Shown here in pieces: positions 33,202 to 44,348 of a DNA stretch of 64,000 bases. Where the stretch lies: positions 1 to 64,000 of the forward strand of contig JAXCGZ010002371.1 of NCBI GenBank assembly GCA_037179515.1, given 5' to 3'. How positions within the stretch are numbered: the stretch's first letter is position 1; each line of letters starts with the position of its first letter. Source of the DNA: Halocaridina rubra (Eukaryota; Arthropoda; Malacostraca; Decapoda; Atyidae). Both the position numbers and the translations under genes were made by a program. The notes under the pieces are model-generated. The model saw only the letters and a list, made by a program, of their open reading frames with translations, made no database searches and had not been told where the DNA came from.

Positions 33202-33836
33202 GTTGTGTGTGTGTGATTACCTAATTGTGATTACCTAATTGTGTTTACGGGAAAGAGCCCAAAGCTCGTATCTTCCCGTCTCCTGAACAGTACTTAGTAA
33301 TACTTATCATGTTCCGGTTCCGGTTTTACGTCACGGACTCCCTTATCAATCAAGGGCTAGGACGGTTGCCTTCTTGCGAAGGACTTGTTTTGGCAGATGT
33401 AATCCTTACGCTGAGTGCATGCCTTTGCTAACCTCCCACCATGACGGGGCGCGAACCCTCGACATGACGCCTCAGAGTCAGAGACGCTACCGACTGAGCC
33501 ATACCTGTCCTTAAAACTATGGATTGAGATAGCATTAACTACCTCCTCGCTTAGCGAATTCCAATTATCAACTACTCTTACACTGAAGAAGTATTTCCTT
33601 ACATCCTGCAAAGAAGTTTTCTTACGAAGTTTCAAACTATGACCTCTAGTTCTAGAGCCAGCCATATCAAAATATCGATCCGTATCCACTTTATCATAAC
33701 CATGAAGGAATTTAAAGACTGTCACCATATCCCCCCTCACTCTTCTAGCTTCGAGTGATGGTAAGTCTAATTCCCTCAGCCTCTCATCATAACTGAGATT
33801 GCGTATTTCTGGCACCAGTTTCGTGGCATGTCTTTG
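33202..33836 (-). mobile_element. LINE-A copy A8, 5'-truncated, with SINE insertion
   Basis: Begins with (GT)n and two tail units. The SINE splits the 3' UTR at 33,311-33,500, between TACTTATCAT and ATACCTGTCC. The C-terminal domain is present from [20 protein letters not shown] to HSFKDRY. The truncated end (CATGTCTTTG) abuts the (GT)n of A9. Confidence 0.9.
33311..33500 (-). mobile_element. tRNA-derived SINE, copy a
   Basis: Minus strand. The head begins GGCTCAGTCGGTAGCG, an A-box-like pol III promoter, followed by GAGGGTTCGCGCCCC, a good B box (33,446-33,460). The body contains ATTACATCTGCCAAAACAAG and CTTCGCAAGAAGG, and the tail ends ACCGGAACCGGAAC. A second copy lies at 58,869-59,065. 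The A and B boxes with matching spacing support a tRNA origin; the parent tRNA was not determined. The 5' end is a few bases shorter than in copy b. Confidence 0.8.
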
Positions 33837-33898
33837 TGTGTGTGTATGTGTGTGTGTGTGTGTGTGTGATTACCTAATTGTGATTACCTAATTGTGTT

Positions 33899-33931
33899 TA
33901 CGGGAAAGAGCCCAAAGCTCGTATCTTCCCG
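33899..33931 (-). promoter_or_regulatory. LINE-A 3' UTR stem-loop (A9)
   Basis: Sense ACGGGAAGATACGAGC, then TTTGG, then GCTCTTTCCCGT. The outer 7-bp and inner 4-bp stems are perfect. It lies immediately upstream of the tail units. Confidence 0.65.
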
Positions 33932-33956
33932 TCTCCTGATCGCTTCCATTTTATAC

Positions 33957-34424
33957 TTAGTGATACTTATCATACCTGTCCTTAAAACTATGGATTGAGA
34001 TAGCATTAACTACCTCCTCGCTTAGCCAATTCCAATTATCAACTACTCCTACACTGAAAAAGTATTTCCTTACATCCTGCAAAGAAGTTTTCTTACGAAG
34101 CTTCAAACTATGACCTCTAGTTCTAGTGCCAGCCATATCAAAATATCGATCCCTATCCACTCTATCATAACCATGAAGGAATTTGAAGACTGTCACCATA
34201 TCCCCCCTCACTCTTCTAGCTTCGAGTGATGGTAAGTCTAATTCCCTCAGCCTCTCATCATAACTGAGATTGCGTATTTCTGGCACCAGTTTCGTGGCAT
34301 GTCTTTGAACTTTTTCAAGCTTAGCTATGTGCTTTTTCAAGTGCGGATTCCAAAAGGGGGCTGCATATTCGAGTTTTGGCCTCACATAGGTTACATAAAT
34401 ATTTCTGAACATTTCCTTGTCCAT
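33957..34424 (-). CDS. LINE-A ORF2 C-terminal domain (A9), after the shared TGA
   Basis: A 155-codon frame with ATG 25 bases downstream of the TGA. It contains [60 protein letters not shown] and [18 protein letters not shown]. This is the CR1-type C-terminal region thought to help RNA and template handling. It is in the same frame as the RT, so a single base change separates it from a full-length ORF2. It could be translated by restart at its ATG. Whether the element is active is unknown. Confidence 0.65.
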   Translation of the reverse strand: MDKEMFRNIYVTYVRPKLEYAAPFWNPHLKKHIAKLEKVQRHATKLVPEIRNLSYDERLRELDLPSLEARRVRGDMVTVFKFLHGYDRVDRDRYFDMAGTRTRGHSLKLRKKTSLQDVRKYFFSVGVVDNWNWLSEEVVNAISIHSFKDRYDKYH

Positions 34425-34448
34425 GTGCCTGAAGGCTACCCTTACATT

Positions 34449-36776
34449 TCATAAGAATGCATATGCTGCCCTTACTATGCCATTTATATGTATTTCTGGA
34501 GACAAATCTGCCAGTATGTTTACTCCTAGATCTCTCTCATTTTCTGTCTCTTGAAGTTGTACTCCAGCCACCGAGTAGTCAAGCTTGGGCCTTCTTGCAC
34601 TTGTACCCATTCTCATTACCTTACATTTTGAAGTACTGAATATCATTAGCCACTTTTCTGACCACTCATGCAGATTATTTAGATCCTCCTGAAGTTCTCT
34701 ACCATTGTTCTCGGTTTTTACTTTCTTCACAATCTTTGCATCATCTGCAAACATATTCATGAATGAATTTACAGACTCTGGTAGGTCATTTACATATACA
34801 AGGAACAAAAGTGGCCCTAAAACTGAACCCTGTGGTACTCCACTACTAACTCTTCTCCATTCAGACACTGAGTGTCTTACTCTAACCCTCTGTTCCCTTC
34901 CTTCTAAGTAAGTTTTTATCCATTCCAAAACATATCCACCTATTCTAGCCGTTGATTGCAGCTTCCTAATAAGTTTCCCATGTGGAACAGTGTCAAACGC
35001 TTTCTGGAAGTCTAGGAATATGCAACCTGCCCAGCCCTCTCTTTCCTGTAAGATTTGGCTTACCTCATCATAAAATTCTAATAAGTTTGTTACTGTTGAT
35101 CTACCTTCTCTGAAGCCATGTTGCCTCACTGACAAAAAGTTGAAGGATTCCAAGTGAAGAGAGATATGTTTCCTTAGTAGTTTCTCCATAACTTTGCAAA
35201 CTATGCTGGTCAAGGAAACTGGTCTATAGTTCAGAGCCGTATCCCTCCTTCCCTTTTTGAAGATAGGTATCACATTTGCTTGTTTCCAGCATCCTGGAAT
35301 CTCCCCCGACTCCAGTGACTCTTTAAATATGATACTTAGTGCCACTGATATTGTGTTTGCGCATTTTTTAAGCACATGAGGGGATATGTTATCAGGAACT
35401 GTAGCTTTATGAACATCTAAATCCATCAGCGCTTTGCATACCTCTGTGGCTGTAAGGTTGATGTTCTCTAATACCGGCCCTTGAGCTTCTATCTCTGCAA
35501 TCTGAGGGGGTGGGGTATTTTCTACTGTAAATACTGACTGAAACTCCTTGTTCAATTCTTTGCAGATCTCTTCATCCGTCTCAGTGATGCTTCCATCCGC
35601 TCTCTTTAGCCTTAAAACCTGTTCTTTTACCTTCAGTTTTCCTCTGATAAAGCTGTGGAAAAGCTTGGGATTTTCTTTAGCCTTGGTGATGTCCCTCTCA
35701 TAGTCTCTCTCTGCCTCTCTCCTTTTACTTAGGTAGTCATTTCTTGCTCTTTTGTAGGTTTGCCAGGCATTTATGTTTTTTCTCCTCCTATACCTTTTCC
35801 AGCATTTGTCTCTCCACTCCTTAGCTCTTTTACACCCATTATCGAACCATTTCTCTCTGGCATGAATTACACCTACTTTGGTGACAGGTATGCAGCAATC
35901 TACTATCTTCCCATATTTCTCACAAAAGATGTCATACATTTCTTGTACAGATTTGTTGTAAAATGAGGTTCTCCAGTCAATAACTGCAAAAAGCTCATTC
36001 ATTTTGATGTAATCTCCTTTCGGATAGTTCCTCCTCATGTCGTCAGTGCCTCTATTCTCAGGAAGAATATCTTCAATGATATACTCCATCAACAACACAC
36101 AGTGGTCACTCTTTCCAATTGGTGGTTCATACTCAATTTTTTCAATATCCAACACATTATCTGTGAACACTAGATCAAGTAGTGATGGCTCATCCCCACC
36201 CCTGGCCCTTTTTGGTTCCATTACATGTTGGTGTAGGAAATTCCCTTGTACGCAATCTTGGAATCTTGCCCTGAATGAGTCCTCACCACTGTGTGGGTCA
36301 AGATTTATCCAATCTATCTCTTTATGATTAAAGTCTCCCATAATCAAAATCCTACATTTTCTCTCCCGTACCATGTTAACAACTGAGTTTATGACTTCAA
36401 TAGTACCTATATGACTTTCCTCATAAACTTCAAGCCTATTTTGGTTCCTTGGTGGGTTGTATACAACAGTTATTATAATGCTCTCTGACCCAGTATTTAT
36501 GCGAGCAACAAGAAATTCCCTGAACTCACTTTCTATAGCCAAGTTTATTTCTTCGACTTGAATCCTTTCACTTATGAGCAGTGCTATCCCTCCACCAGTC
36601 CTCTCAGATCTTTCAACCCTTAGTATTCTGGAGCCCTTAGGAAAAACTGTGACACTGTTTATGTCCTCACTCAACTTAGTCTCTGTAATTGCTACTATAT
36701 CTGCCTTACTGTTGTGAATCCTATCTTTTAATTCTACTGCCTTACCAGCTAATCCATCAGCATTTGTGTATAACAA
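34449..36776 (-). CDS. LINE-A ORF2: endonuclease and reverse transcriptase (A9)
   Basis: A 775-codon uninterrupted frame, the longest in the window. Endonuclease, residues 1-235: LLYTNADGLAG, AITETKLSED, GGGIALLISE, VVYNPPR, ILIMGDFNHKEIDW, SLLDLVFTD, IGKSDHCVLL. Linker, about 300-430: FDNGCKRAKEWRDKCWKRYR and coiled or basic runs. RT, about 450-740: [89 protein letters not shown]. All catalytic residues are kept. The frame has no ATG at its start and is open upstream, overlapping ORF1. It ends at the TGA shared with five other copies, short of the C-terminal domain. Confidence 0.85.
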   Translation of the reverse strand: MLYTNADGLAGKAVELKDRIHNSKADIVAITETKLSEDINSVTVFPKGSRILRVERSERTGGGIALLISERIQVEEINLAIESEFREFLVARINTGSESIIITVVYNPPRNQNRLEVYEESHIGTIEVINSVVNMVRERKCRILIMGDFNHKEIDWINLDPHSGEDSFRARFQDCVQGNFLHQHVMEPKRARGGDEPSLLDLVFTDNVLDIEKIEYEPPIGKSDHCVLLMEYIIEDILPENRGTDDMRRNYPKGDYIKMNELFAVIDWRTSFYNKSVQEMYDIFCEKYGKIVDCCIPVTKVGVIHAREKWFDNGCKRAKEWRDKCWKRYRRRKNINAWQTYKRARNDYLSKRREAERDYERDITKAKENPKLFHSFIRGKLKVKEQVLRLKRADGSITETDEEICKELNKEFQSVFTVENTPPPQIAEIEAQGPVLENINLTATEVCKALMDLDVHKATVPDNISPHVLKKCANTISVALSIIFKESLESGEIPGCWKQANVIPIFKKGRRDTALNYRPVSLTSIVCKVMEKLLRKHISLHLESFNFLSVRQHGFREGRSTVTNLLEFYDEVSQILQEREGWAGCIFLDFQKAFDTVPHGKLIRKLQSTARIGGYVLEWIKTYLEGREQRVRVRHSVSEWRRVSSGVPQGSVLGPLLFLVYVNDLPESVNSFMNMFADDAKIVKKVKTENNGRELQEDLNNLHEWSEKWLMIFSTSKCKVMRMGTSARRPKLDYSVAGVQLQETENERDLGVNILADLSPEIHINGIVRAAYAFL

Positions 36777-36778
36777 TC

Positions 36779-37857
36779 TTAATAAGGCTCCATCCCCTGA
36801 TCTTCTGTCATTATCTTCTTTATCTCCCCTTTTTCTGGAAGAACTCTGTAATGAAAATTTTTCTTCTCTTCTTCATTTCTTTCATCATTTAACCTTCTTG
36901 CCTCTTGCGACAAGTTTTTGATCTTTCCCATCTCTTCCTGTGTTCTGTATCGTCTAATGAACACTTCTTTGAATTCTTGAAGGTCTTTTAGACTTTTTTT
37001 CTCAACAATATTTCCCTACATGTTTCCCCTCTCTCAAAGGTTACTTTTGTTGGTCTCGGCTTTCCTTCCCTCGAATATTTACCTAGTTGGTGTATGTTTA
37101 CAATATCCTCAGGACCAAATACTACTCCAAGCTTTCTTATCAGGTCTACAACCCTAGCTTTATTTTCTTCAAGTCTCCCCTGCCATGTTGGCTCCTGGGA
37201 TTCGCTTATGCTTGAGATTACCACTGTCTTCTCCTTATCAAGTGCCTGTCTGATGAGTGGGTTTGCCCTTTCCATCACAACGTCTTTCATTTTTTCGATT
37301 ACTGTCTCTTTATAGTCAACTGTTTGTATGTTTTCCAGTGCCACCACCTTTACAGCCTCTTTTACTGCCACATTCCCCTTTAGTGCATCAGCAAAGGAAG
37401 TTTTCATGGCATCATTTTCCATATTCAGCTCCTGGAACTCTTTTCTGAACTGTTCAATGTTTTCCTTAATCTGGACATTCCAAGCAGCAATCTCGTCTCT
37501 CTCAGAAGAGAGCAGTGAACTAACATCTAATTCCTTTAGGTTGTCATTCAGCTGTTTGTGTTTATCTTCTTGTTTAGAAATTCTAGATTCTAGTTGACTC
37601 TTTTCCCCTTCCAGCTTCTTTATTCTTTTTTCTAGTTCCTTTCACTCCTGCCCTTGTGCTCTATTTGCTTCCTCCAAAGATCCTATTTGCTCTCTGAGTG
37701 TTTCATTCTCTTTCATTTCTCCATCCATATTCCGAATTTTATCATCAAGGCTTATAACCATTTCCTCTAAATTCTTGATTTTCTGTTTAAGTCTCCTAAT
37801 GGCTACCCCTCCTACCGACCCATGGATGGGAGAGGTTTGGGACAGAGATGGCGTCAT
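36779..37857 (-). pseudogene. LINE-A ORF1 (A9)
   Basis: Starts at ATG 37,857 (MTPSLSQTSPIHGSVGGVA). Residues about 20-70 are heptad-rich (LKQKIKNLEEMVISLDDKIR), a probable trimerising coiled coil. A TGA after AQGQE (37,642) interrupts it. The RRM-like part (37,422-36,988) has ADALKGNVAVKEAVKVVALE, KTVVISSISESQEPTWQGR and VNIHQLGKYSREGKPRPTK. A one-base deletion in a T run near 36,995 shifts the end into another frame (36,964-36,779). Breaks differ from those in A4, so they arose independently. Confidence 0.72.
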
Positions 37858-38126
37858 TTTTATGTTCTCCCTCTCACAGAATATAGAAAGAAGACGAGAA
37901 AGAGAAAAAAAAGAGAAAAACTTTTAATTAAGCTTCACACCGATTTTTATATCTCCATATAAGTGCTATTTAGTGACTCAGTTTATCTCTTTTCTGGTAA
38001 CACACATCTTAACTTAAAAACTTGACCATGGTAATTTAAGGATAAAAAGAAAAAGAAAAAAAATGCAACAAAACAAAAGTCAAACCTGAAGGAAAAATTC
38101 GAATCTGTGTCTGAGGTGGCACCCAC
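37858..38126 (-). promoter_or_regulatory. LINE-A 5' UTR (A9)
   Basis: About 270 bp shared with A4 (22,480-22,747). In A4 its first 50 bases contain GGTTCGAATTTTTCC on the sense strand, which resembles a pol III B box; in A9 it reads GATTCGAAT. LINEs usually carry an internal promoter here; no promoter was demonstrated. Confidence 0.4.
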
Positions 38127-41100
38127 ATTTCCTTACATCCTGCAAAGAAGTTTTCTTACGAAGCTTCAAAATATGACCTCCAGTTCTAGTGCCAGCCATA
38201 TCAAAATATCGATCCCTATCCACTCTATCATAACCATGAAGGTATTTAAAGACTGTCACCATATCCCCTCTCAATATTCTAGCTTCGAGTGATGGTAAGT
38301 CTAATTCCCTCAGCCTCTCATCATAACTGAGATTGCATATTTCTGGCACCAGTTTCGTGGCATGTCTTTGAACTTTTTCAAGCTTAGCTATGTGCTTTTT
38401 CAAGTGTGGATTCCAAAAGGGGGCTGCATATTCGAATTTTGGCCTCACATAGGTTACATAAATATTTCTGAACATTTCCTTGTCCATGTGCCTGAAGGCT
38501 ACCCTTACATTTCATAAGAAAGCATATGCTGCCCTTACTATGCCATTTATATATATTTCTGGAGACAAGTCTGCCAGTATGTTTACTCCTAGATCTCTCT
38601 CATTTTCTGTCTCTTGAAGTAGTACTCCAGCCACCAAGTAGTCAAGCTTGGGCCTTCTTGCACTTGTACCCATTCTCATTACCTTACATTTTGTAATATT
38701 GAATTTCAATAGCCACTTTTCTGACCACTCATACAGACTATTTTAGATCTTCCTGAAGTTCTCTACCATTGTTTTCATTTCCTACTTTCTTCACAATCTT
38801 TGCATCATCTGCAAACATATTCATGAATGAATTTACAGACTCTGGTAGGTCATTTACATATACAACGAAAAAAAGTGGCCTTAAAACTGAACCCTGTGGA
38901 TCTCCACTACTAACTCTTCTCCATTCAGACACTTTGAGTGTCTTACTCTAACCCTCTGTTCCCTTCCTTCTAAGTAAGTTTTATCCATTCCAAGACATTT
39001 CCACCTATTCTAGCTATTGCTTGCAGCTTCTTAATAGGTCTCCCATGTGGAACAGTGTCAAATGCTTTCTGGAAGTCTAGGAATATGCAATCTGTCCAGC
39101 CCTCTCTTTCCTGTAAGAATCGGCTTACCTCATCATAAAATTCTAATAAATTTGTTACTGTTGGTCTACCTTCTCTGAAGCCATGTTGCCTCACTGACAA
39201 AAAGTTGAAGGATTCCAAGTGAAGAAAGATATGTTTCCTTAGTAATTTCTCCATAACTTTGCAAACTATGCTGGTCAAGGAAACTGGTCTATAGTTCAGA
39301 GCCGTATCCCTCCTTCCCATTTTGAAGATAGGTATCTTGTTTGCTTGTTTCCAGCATCTTGGAATCTCCCCTGACTCCAGTGACTTTTTAAATACGATAC
39401 TTAGTGCCACTGATATTAAGTTTGCGCATTTTTTAAGTACATGAGGGAATATATCATCAGGACCTGTAGCTTTATGAACATCTAGCTCCATTAGCGCTTT
39501 GCATACCTCTCTGGCTGTTAGGTAGATGTTCTCTAATACCGGCCCTTCAGCTTCTGTCTCTGCAATCTGAGGGGGTGGAGTATTTGCTACTGCATATACT
39601 GACTGAAACTCCTTGTTCAATTCTTTGCAGATCTCTTCATACGTCTCAGTGATGTTTCCATCCGCTCTCTTAAGCCTTAAAACCTGTTCTTTTACCTTCA
39701 GTTTTCCTCTGATAGAGCTGTGGAAAAGCTTGGGATTTTCTTTAGCCTTCCTGGTGATGTCCCTCTCATAATTTCTCTCTGCCTCTCTTCTATTACTTAG
39801 GTAATCATTTCTTGCTCTTTTGTAGGTTTGCCAGGCATTTATGTTTTTTCTCCTCTTATACCTTTTCCAGCATTTGTCTCTCCACTCCTTAGCTCTTTTA
39901 CACTCATTATCGAACCATTTCTTTCTGGCATGAATTACACCTACTTTGGTGACAGGTATGCAGCAATCTACTATATTCCCATATTTCTCACAAAAGATGA
40001 CATACATTTCTTGTACATATTTGTTGTAAAATAAGGTTCTCCAGTCAATAACTGCAAAAAGCTCATTCATTTTGATGTAATCTCCTTTCGGATAGTTCCT
40101 CCTCATGTCCTCAGTGCCTCTACCCTCAGGCAGAACATCTTCAATGATATACTCCATCAACAACACACAGTGGTCACTTTTTCCAATTGGTGGTTCATAC
40201 TCAATTTTTGCAATATCCAACACATTATCTGTGAATACTAGATCAAGTAGTGATGGCTCATCCCCACCCCTGGCCCTCGTTGGTTCCATTACATGTTGGT
40301 GTAGGAAATTCCCTTGTACGCAATCTAGGAATCTTGCCCCGAATGACTCCTCACCACTGTGTGGGTCAAGATTTATTCAATCTATCTATTTATGATTAAA
40401 ATCTCTCAAAATCCTACATTTTCTCTCCCGTGCCATGTTAACAAGTGAGTTTATGACTTCAATAGTACCTATATGACTTTCCTCATAAACTTCTAGCCTA
40501 TTCTGGTTTCTTGGTGGGTTATATACAACAGTTATTATAATGCTCTCTGACCCAGTATTTATGCGAGCTACAAGAAATTCCTTGAACTCACTTTTTATAG
40601 CCAAGTTCATTTCTTCAACTTGAATCCTTTCACTTATGAGCAGTGCTATCCCTCCACCAGTCCTCTCAGATCTTTCAAACCTTAATATTCTGAAGCCCTT
40701 AGGAAAAACTGTGACACTGTTTATGTCCTCACTCAACTTAGTCTCTGTAATTGCTACTATATCTGCCTTGCTGTTGTGAATCCTATCTTTTAATTCTACT
40801 TCCTTACCAGCTAATCCATCAGCATTTGTGTATAACAATCTTAATGAGGCCCCATCCCCTGATCTTCTGTCATTATCTTCTTTATCTTCCCTTTGTCTGG
40901 AAGAACTCTGAAATGAAAATTTTTCTTCTCTTCTTCATTCCTTTCATCATTTAACCTTCTTGCCTCTTGCAACAAGTTTTTGATCTTTCCCATCTCTTCC
41001 TGTGTTCTGTGTCGTCTAATGAACACTTCTTTGAATTCTTGAAGGTCTTTTAGACACTTTTTCTCAACAATATATCTCTACGTGCTTCCCCTTTCTCAAC

Positions 41101-41876
41101 GGTTACTTTTGTTGGTCTCTGCTTTCCTTTCCTCGAATATTTGCCTAGTTGGTGGATGTTTGCAATATCCCGAGGACCACAAACTACTCCAAGCTTTCTT
41201 ATCAGGTCTACAACCCTAGCTTTATTTTCTTTTAGTATCCCCTGCCAAGTACTGTCTTCTCTTTATCAAGTGCCTGTTTGATCAGTGGATTTGCCCTTTC
41301 CATTACAACGTATTTCATTTTTTCGATTACTGTCTCTTTATAGTCAACTGTTTGTATGTTTTCCATTGCCACCACCTTTACAGCCTCTTTAACTGCCACA
41401 TTCCCCTTTAGTGCATCAGCAAAGGAAGTTTTCATGGCATCATGTTCCATATTCAGCTCCAGAAACTCTTTTCTAAACTGTTCAATGTTTTCCTTAATCA
41501 AGACATTCCAAGCTGCAATCTCGTCTCTCTCAGAAGAAAGCAGTGAACTAACATCTAATTCATTTAGGTTGTCAATCAGCTGTTTGTTTTCATTTTGTTT
41601 AGAAATTCTGGTTTCTAGTTCACTCTTTTCCCCTTCCAGCTTCTTTATTCGTTTTTCTAGTTTTTTTCTTCTCCTGCCCTTGTGCTTTATTTGCTTCCTC
41701 CAAAAATCTTATTTCCTCTCTGAGTGTTAAATTCTCTTCCATTTATCTATCCATATTCTGAATTTTATCATCAAGGCTTATAACCATTGCCTCTAAATCC
41801 TTGATTTTCTGTCTTAATATCCTAATAGCTACCCCTCCACCCGACTCAAGGGTAGGGGAGGTTTGGGACAGAGATG
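38127..41876 (-). mobile_element. LINE-A copy A10, lacking its 3' end
   Basis: Begins ATTTCCTTACATCCTGC, inside the coding sequence for the C-terminal domain, so the 3' UTR, stem-loop and tail are missing. It runs through RT, linker, endonuclease and ORF1 to within a few bases of the ORF1 start. Main open pieces: 38,127-38,487 (C-terminal domain), 38,512-38,709, 38,970-40,289 (439 codons, end of endonuclease to RT motif A), 40,386-40,838 (endonuclease) and 41,232-41,501 (ORF1). It carries the shared TGA at 38,512-38,514. Several private breaks, for example near 38,743, 38,935 and 40,395. Confidence 0.9.
38970..40289 (-). pseudogene. LINE-A ORF2 endonuclease end, linker and RT start (A10)
   Basis: A 439-codon frame from MEPTRARGGDEPSLLDLVFT through PIGKSDHCVLLMEYI, the linker and RT motif A (CIFLDFQKAFDTVPHGR) to [12 protein letters not shown] one-base deletion near 38,981 then breaks the frame. 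RT motifs B and C follow in other frames ([31 protein letters not shown]), and the SGVPQGS motif has changed to SGDPQGS. Confidence 0.75.
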
Positions 41877-42010
41877 TGTGTGTGATTACCTAATTGTGGG
41901 TTATCACACACACATCTCTGTCCAAAACCTCCCCCACCCATGGGTCGGGAAGAAGGATAGCTATTAGGAGATTAAAACAGAAAATCAAGGATTTAGAGGC
42001 AATGGTTATA
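41779..42010. repeat. Perfect-core inverted repeat at the A10/A11 junction
   Basis: The left arm (41,779-41,886) is the ORF1 start of A10 plus TG repeats. The right arm (41,903-42,010) is the same ORF1 start in plus orientation, ending AATGGTTATA. A 16-bp spacer (TACCTAATTGTGGGTT) holds part of a LINE-A tail. Around the centre GACAGAGATGTGTGTGTGAT is mirrored exactly. This can form a long hairpin. Confidence 0.85.
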
Positions 42011-42015
42011 GGAGA

Positions 42016-44348
42016 TGTGTGATTACCTAATTGTGATTACGGGAAAGAGCCCAAAGCTCGTATCTTCCCGTCTCCTGATCGGTTCCATTTTATACTTAGT
42101 GATACTTATCATACCTGTCCTTAAAACTATGGATTGAGATAGCATTAACTACCTCCTCGCTTAGCCAATTCCAATTATCAACTACTCTTACACTGAAAAA
42201 GTATTTCCTTACATACTGCAAAGAAGTTTTCTTACGAAGCTTCAAACTATGACCTCTAGTTCTAGAGCCAGCCATATCAAAATCGATCCCTATCCACTCT
42301 ATCATAACCATGAAGGAAATTAAAGTCTGTCACCATATCCCCCCACTCTTCTAGCTTCGAGTGATGGTAAGTCTAATTCCCTCAGCCTCTCATCATAACT
42401 GAGATTGCGTATTTCTGGCACCAGTTTCGTGGCATGTCTTTGAACTTTTTCAAGCTTAGCTATGTGCTTTTTCAAGTGCGGATTCCAAAAGGGGGCTGCA
42501 TATTCGAGTTTTGGCCTCACATAGGTTACATAAATATTTCTGAACATTTCCTTGTCCATGTGCCTGAAGGCTACCCTTACATTTCATAAGAATGCATATG
42601 CTGCCCTTACTATGCCATTTATATGTATTTCTGGAGACAAATCTGCCAGTATGTTTACTCCTAGATCTCTCTCATTTTCTGTCTCTTGAAGTTGTACTAC
42701 AGCCACCGAGTAGTCAAGCTTGGGCCTTCTTGCACTTGTACCCATTCTCATTACCTTACATTTTGAAGTATTGAATTTCATTAGCCACTTTTCTGACCAC
42801 TCATGCAGATTATTTAGATCCTCCTGAAGTTCTCTACCATTGTTCTCGTTTTTTACTTTCTTCACAATCTTTGCATCATCTGCAAACATATTCATGAATG
42901 AATTTACAGACTCTGGTAGGTCATTTACATATACAAGGAACAAAAGTGGCCCTAAAACTGAACCCTGTGGAACTCCACTACTAACTCTTCTACATTCAGA
43001 CACTGAGTGTCTTACTCTAACCCTCTGTTCCCTTCCTTCTAAGTAATTTTTTATCCATTCCAAAACATTTCCACCTATTCTAGCCATTGATTGCAGCTTC
43101 CTAATAAGTCTCCCATGTGGAACAGTGTCAAACGCTTTCTGGAAGTCTAGGAATATGCAATCTGCCCAGCCCTCTCTTTCCTGTAAGATTTGGCTTACCT
43201 CATCATAAAATTCTAATAAGTTTGTTACTGTTGATCTACCTTCTCTGAAGCCATGTTGCCTCACTGACAAAAAGTTGAAGGATTCCAAGTGAAGAGAGAT
43301 ATGTTTCCTTAGTAGTTTCTCCATAACTTTGCAAACTATGCTGGTCAAGGAAACTGGTCTATAGTTCAGAGCCGTATCCCTCCTTCCCTTTTTGAAGATA
43401 GGTATCACATTTGCTTGTTTCCAGCATCTTGGAATCTCCCCCGACTCCAGTGACTCCTTAAATATGATACTTAGTGCCACTGTTATTGTGTTTGCGCATT
43501 TTTTAAGCACATGAGGGGATATGTCATCAGGACCTGTAGCTTTATGAACATCTAAATCCATCAGCGCTTTGCATACCTCTGTGGCTGTAAGGTTGATGTT
43601 CTCTAATACCGGCCCTTGAGCTTCTATCACTTCAATCTGAGGGGGTGGGGTATTTTCTACTGTAAATACTGACTGAAACTCCTTGTTCAATTCTTTGCAG
43701 ATCTCTTCATCCGTCTCAGTGATGCTTCCATCCGCTCTCTTTAGCCTTAAAACCTGTTCTTTTACCTTCAGTTTTCCTCTGATAAAGCTGTGGAAAAGCT
43801 TGGGATTTCTTTTAGCCTTCCTGGTGATGTCCCTCTCATAGTCTCTCTCTGCCTCTCTCCTTTTACTTAGGTAGTCATTTCTTGCTCTTTTGTAGGTTTG
43901 CCAGGCATTTATGTTTTTTCTCCTCCTATACCTTTTCCAGCATTTGTCTCTCCACTCCTTAGCTCTTTTACACCCATTATCGAACCATTTCTCTCTGGCA
44001 TGAATTACACCTACTTTGGTGACAGGTATGCAGCAGTCTACTATCTTCCCATATATCTCACAAAAGATGTCATACATTTCTTGTACAGATTTGTTGTAAA
44101 ATAAGGTTCTCCAGTCAATAACTGCAAAAAGCTCATCCATTTTGATGTAATCTCCTTTCGGATAGTTCCTCCTCATGTCCTCAGTGCCTCTACTCTCAGG
44201 AAGAATATCTTCAATGATATACTCCATCAACAACACACAGTGGTCACTCTTTCCAATTGGTGGTTCATACTCAATTTTTTCAATATCCAACACATTATCT
44301 GTGAACACTAGATCAAGTAGTGATGGCTCATCCCCACCCCTGGCCCTT
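42016..44348 (-). mobile_element. LINE-A copy A11, 5'-truncated in the endonuclease
   Basis: The tail (one unit), stem-loop and 3' UTR are at the left. ORF2 is open over 574 codons (44,308-42,584), then the shared TGA at 42,584-42,586. The C-terminal domain follows (42,559-42,320) and is broken near 42,330 (ARRVGGYGDRL); 42,311-42,096 continues in another frame. The 5' end at GGCCCTT abuts the tail of A12. Confidence 0.9.
42584..44308 (-). pseudogene. LINE-A ORF2: partial endonuclease, linker and RT (A11)
   Basis: A 574-codon frame starting within the endonuclease at FTDNVLDIEKIEYEP. PIGKSDHCVLL, the full linker and all RT motifs are present: [57 protein letters not shown]. It lacks the first two thirds of the endonuclease because the copy is 5' truncated. 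It ends at the shared TGA. Confidence 0.82.

Larger units (their letters stand above)
33837..38126 (-). mobile_element. LINE-A copy A9, full length and the best preserved
   Basis: It has a (GT)n and two tail units at 33,837-33,899, a stem-loop at 33,899-33,931, ORF2 at 36,776-33,957 (with one TGA), ORF1 at 37,857-36,779 (with breaks) and a 5' UTR from 37,858 to 38,126. Its length and 5' end match A4. It is the closest to an intact source copy in the window. Its 5' end joins A10 directly, without a tail sequence between them. Confidence 0.9.

Noticed and set aside
33311..33500. Functional tRNA gene
   Set aside because: A- and B-box-like sequences exist, but the cloverleaf is not complete and the sequence continues into a SINE body with a second dispersed copy.
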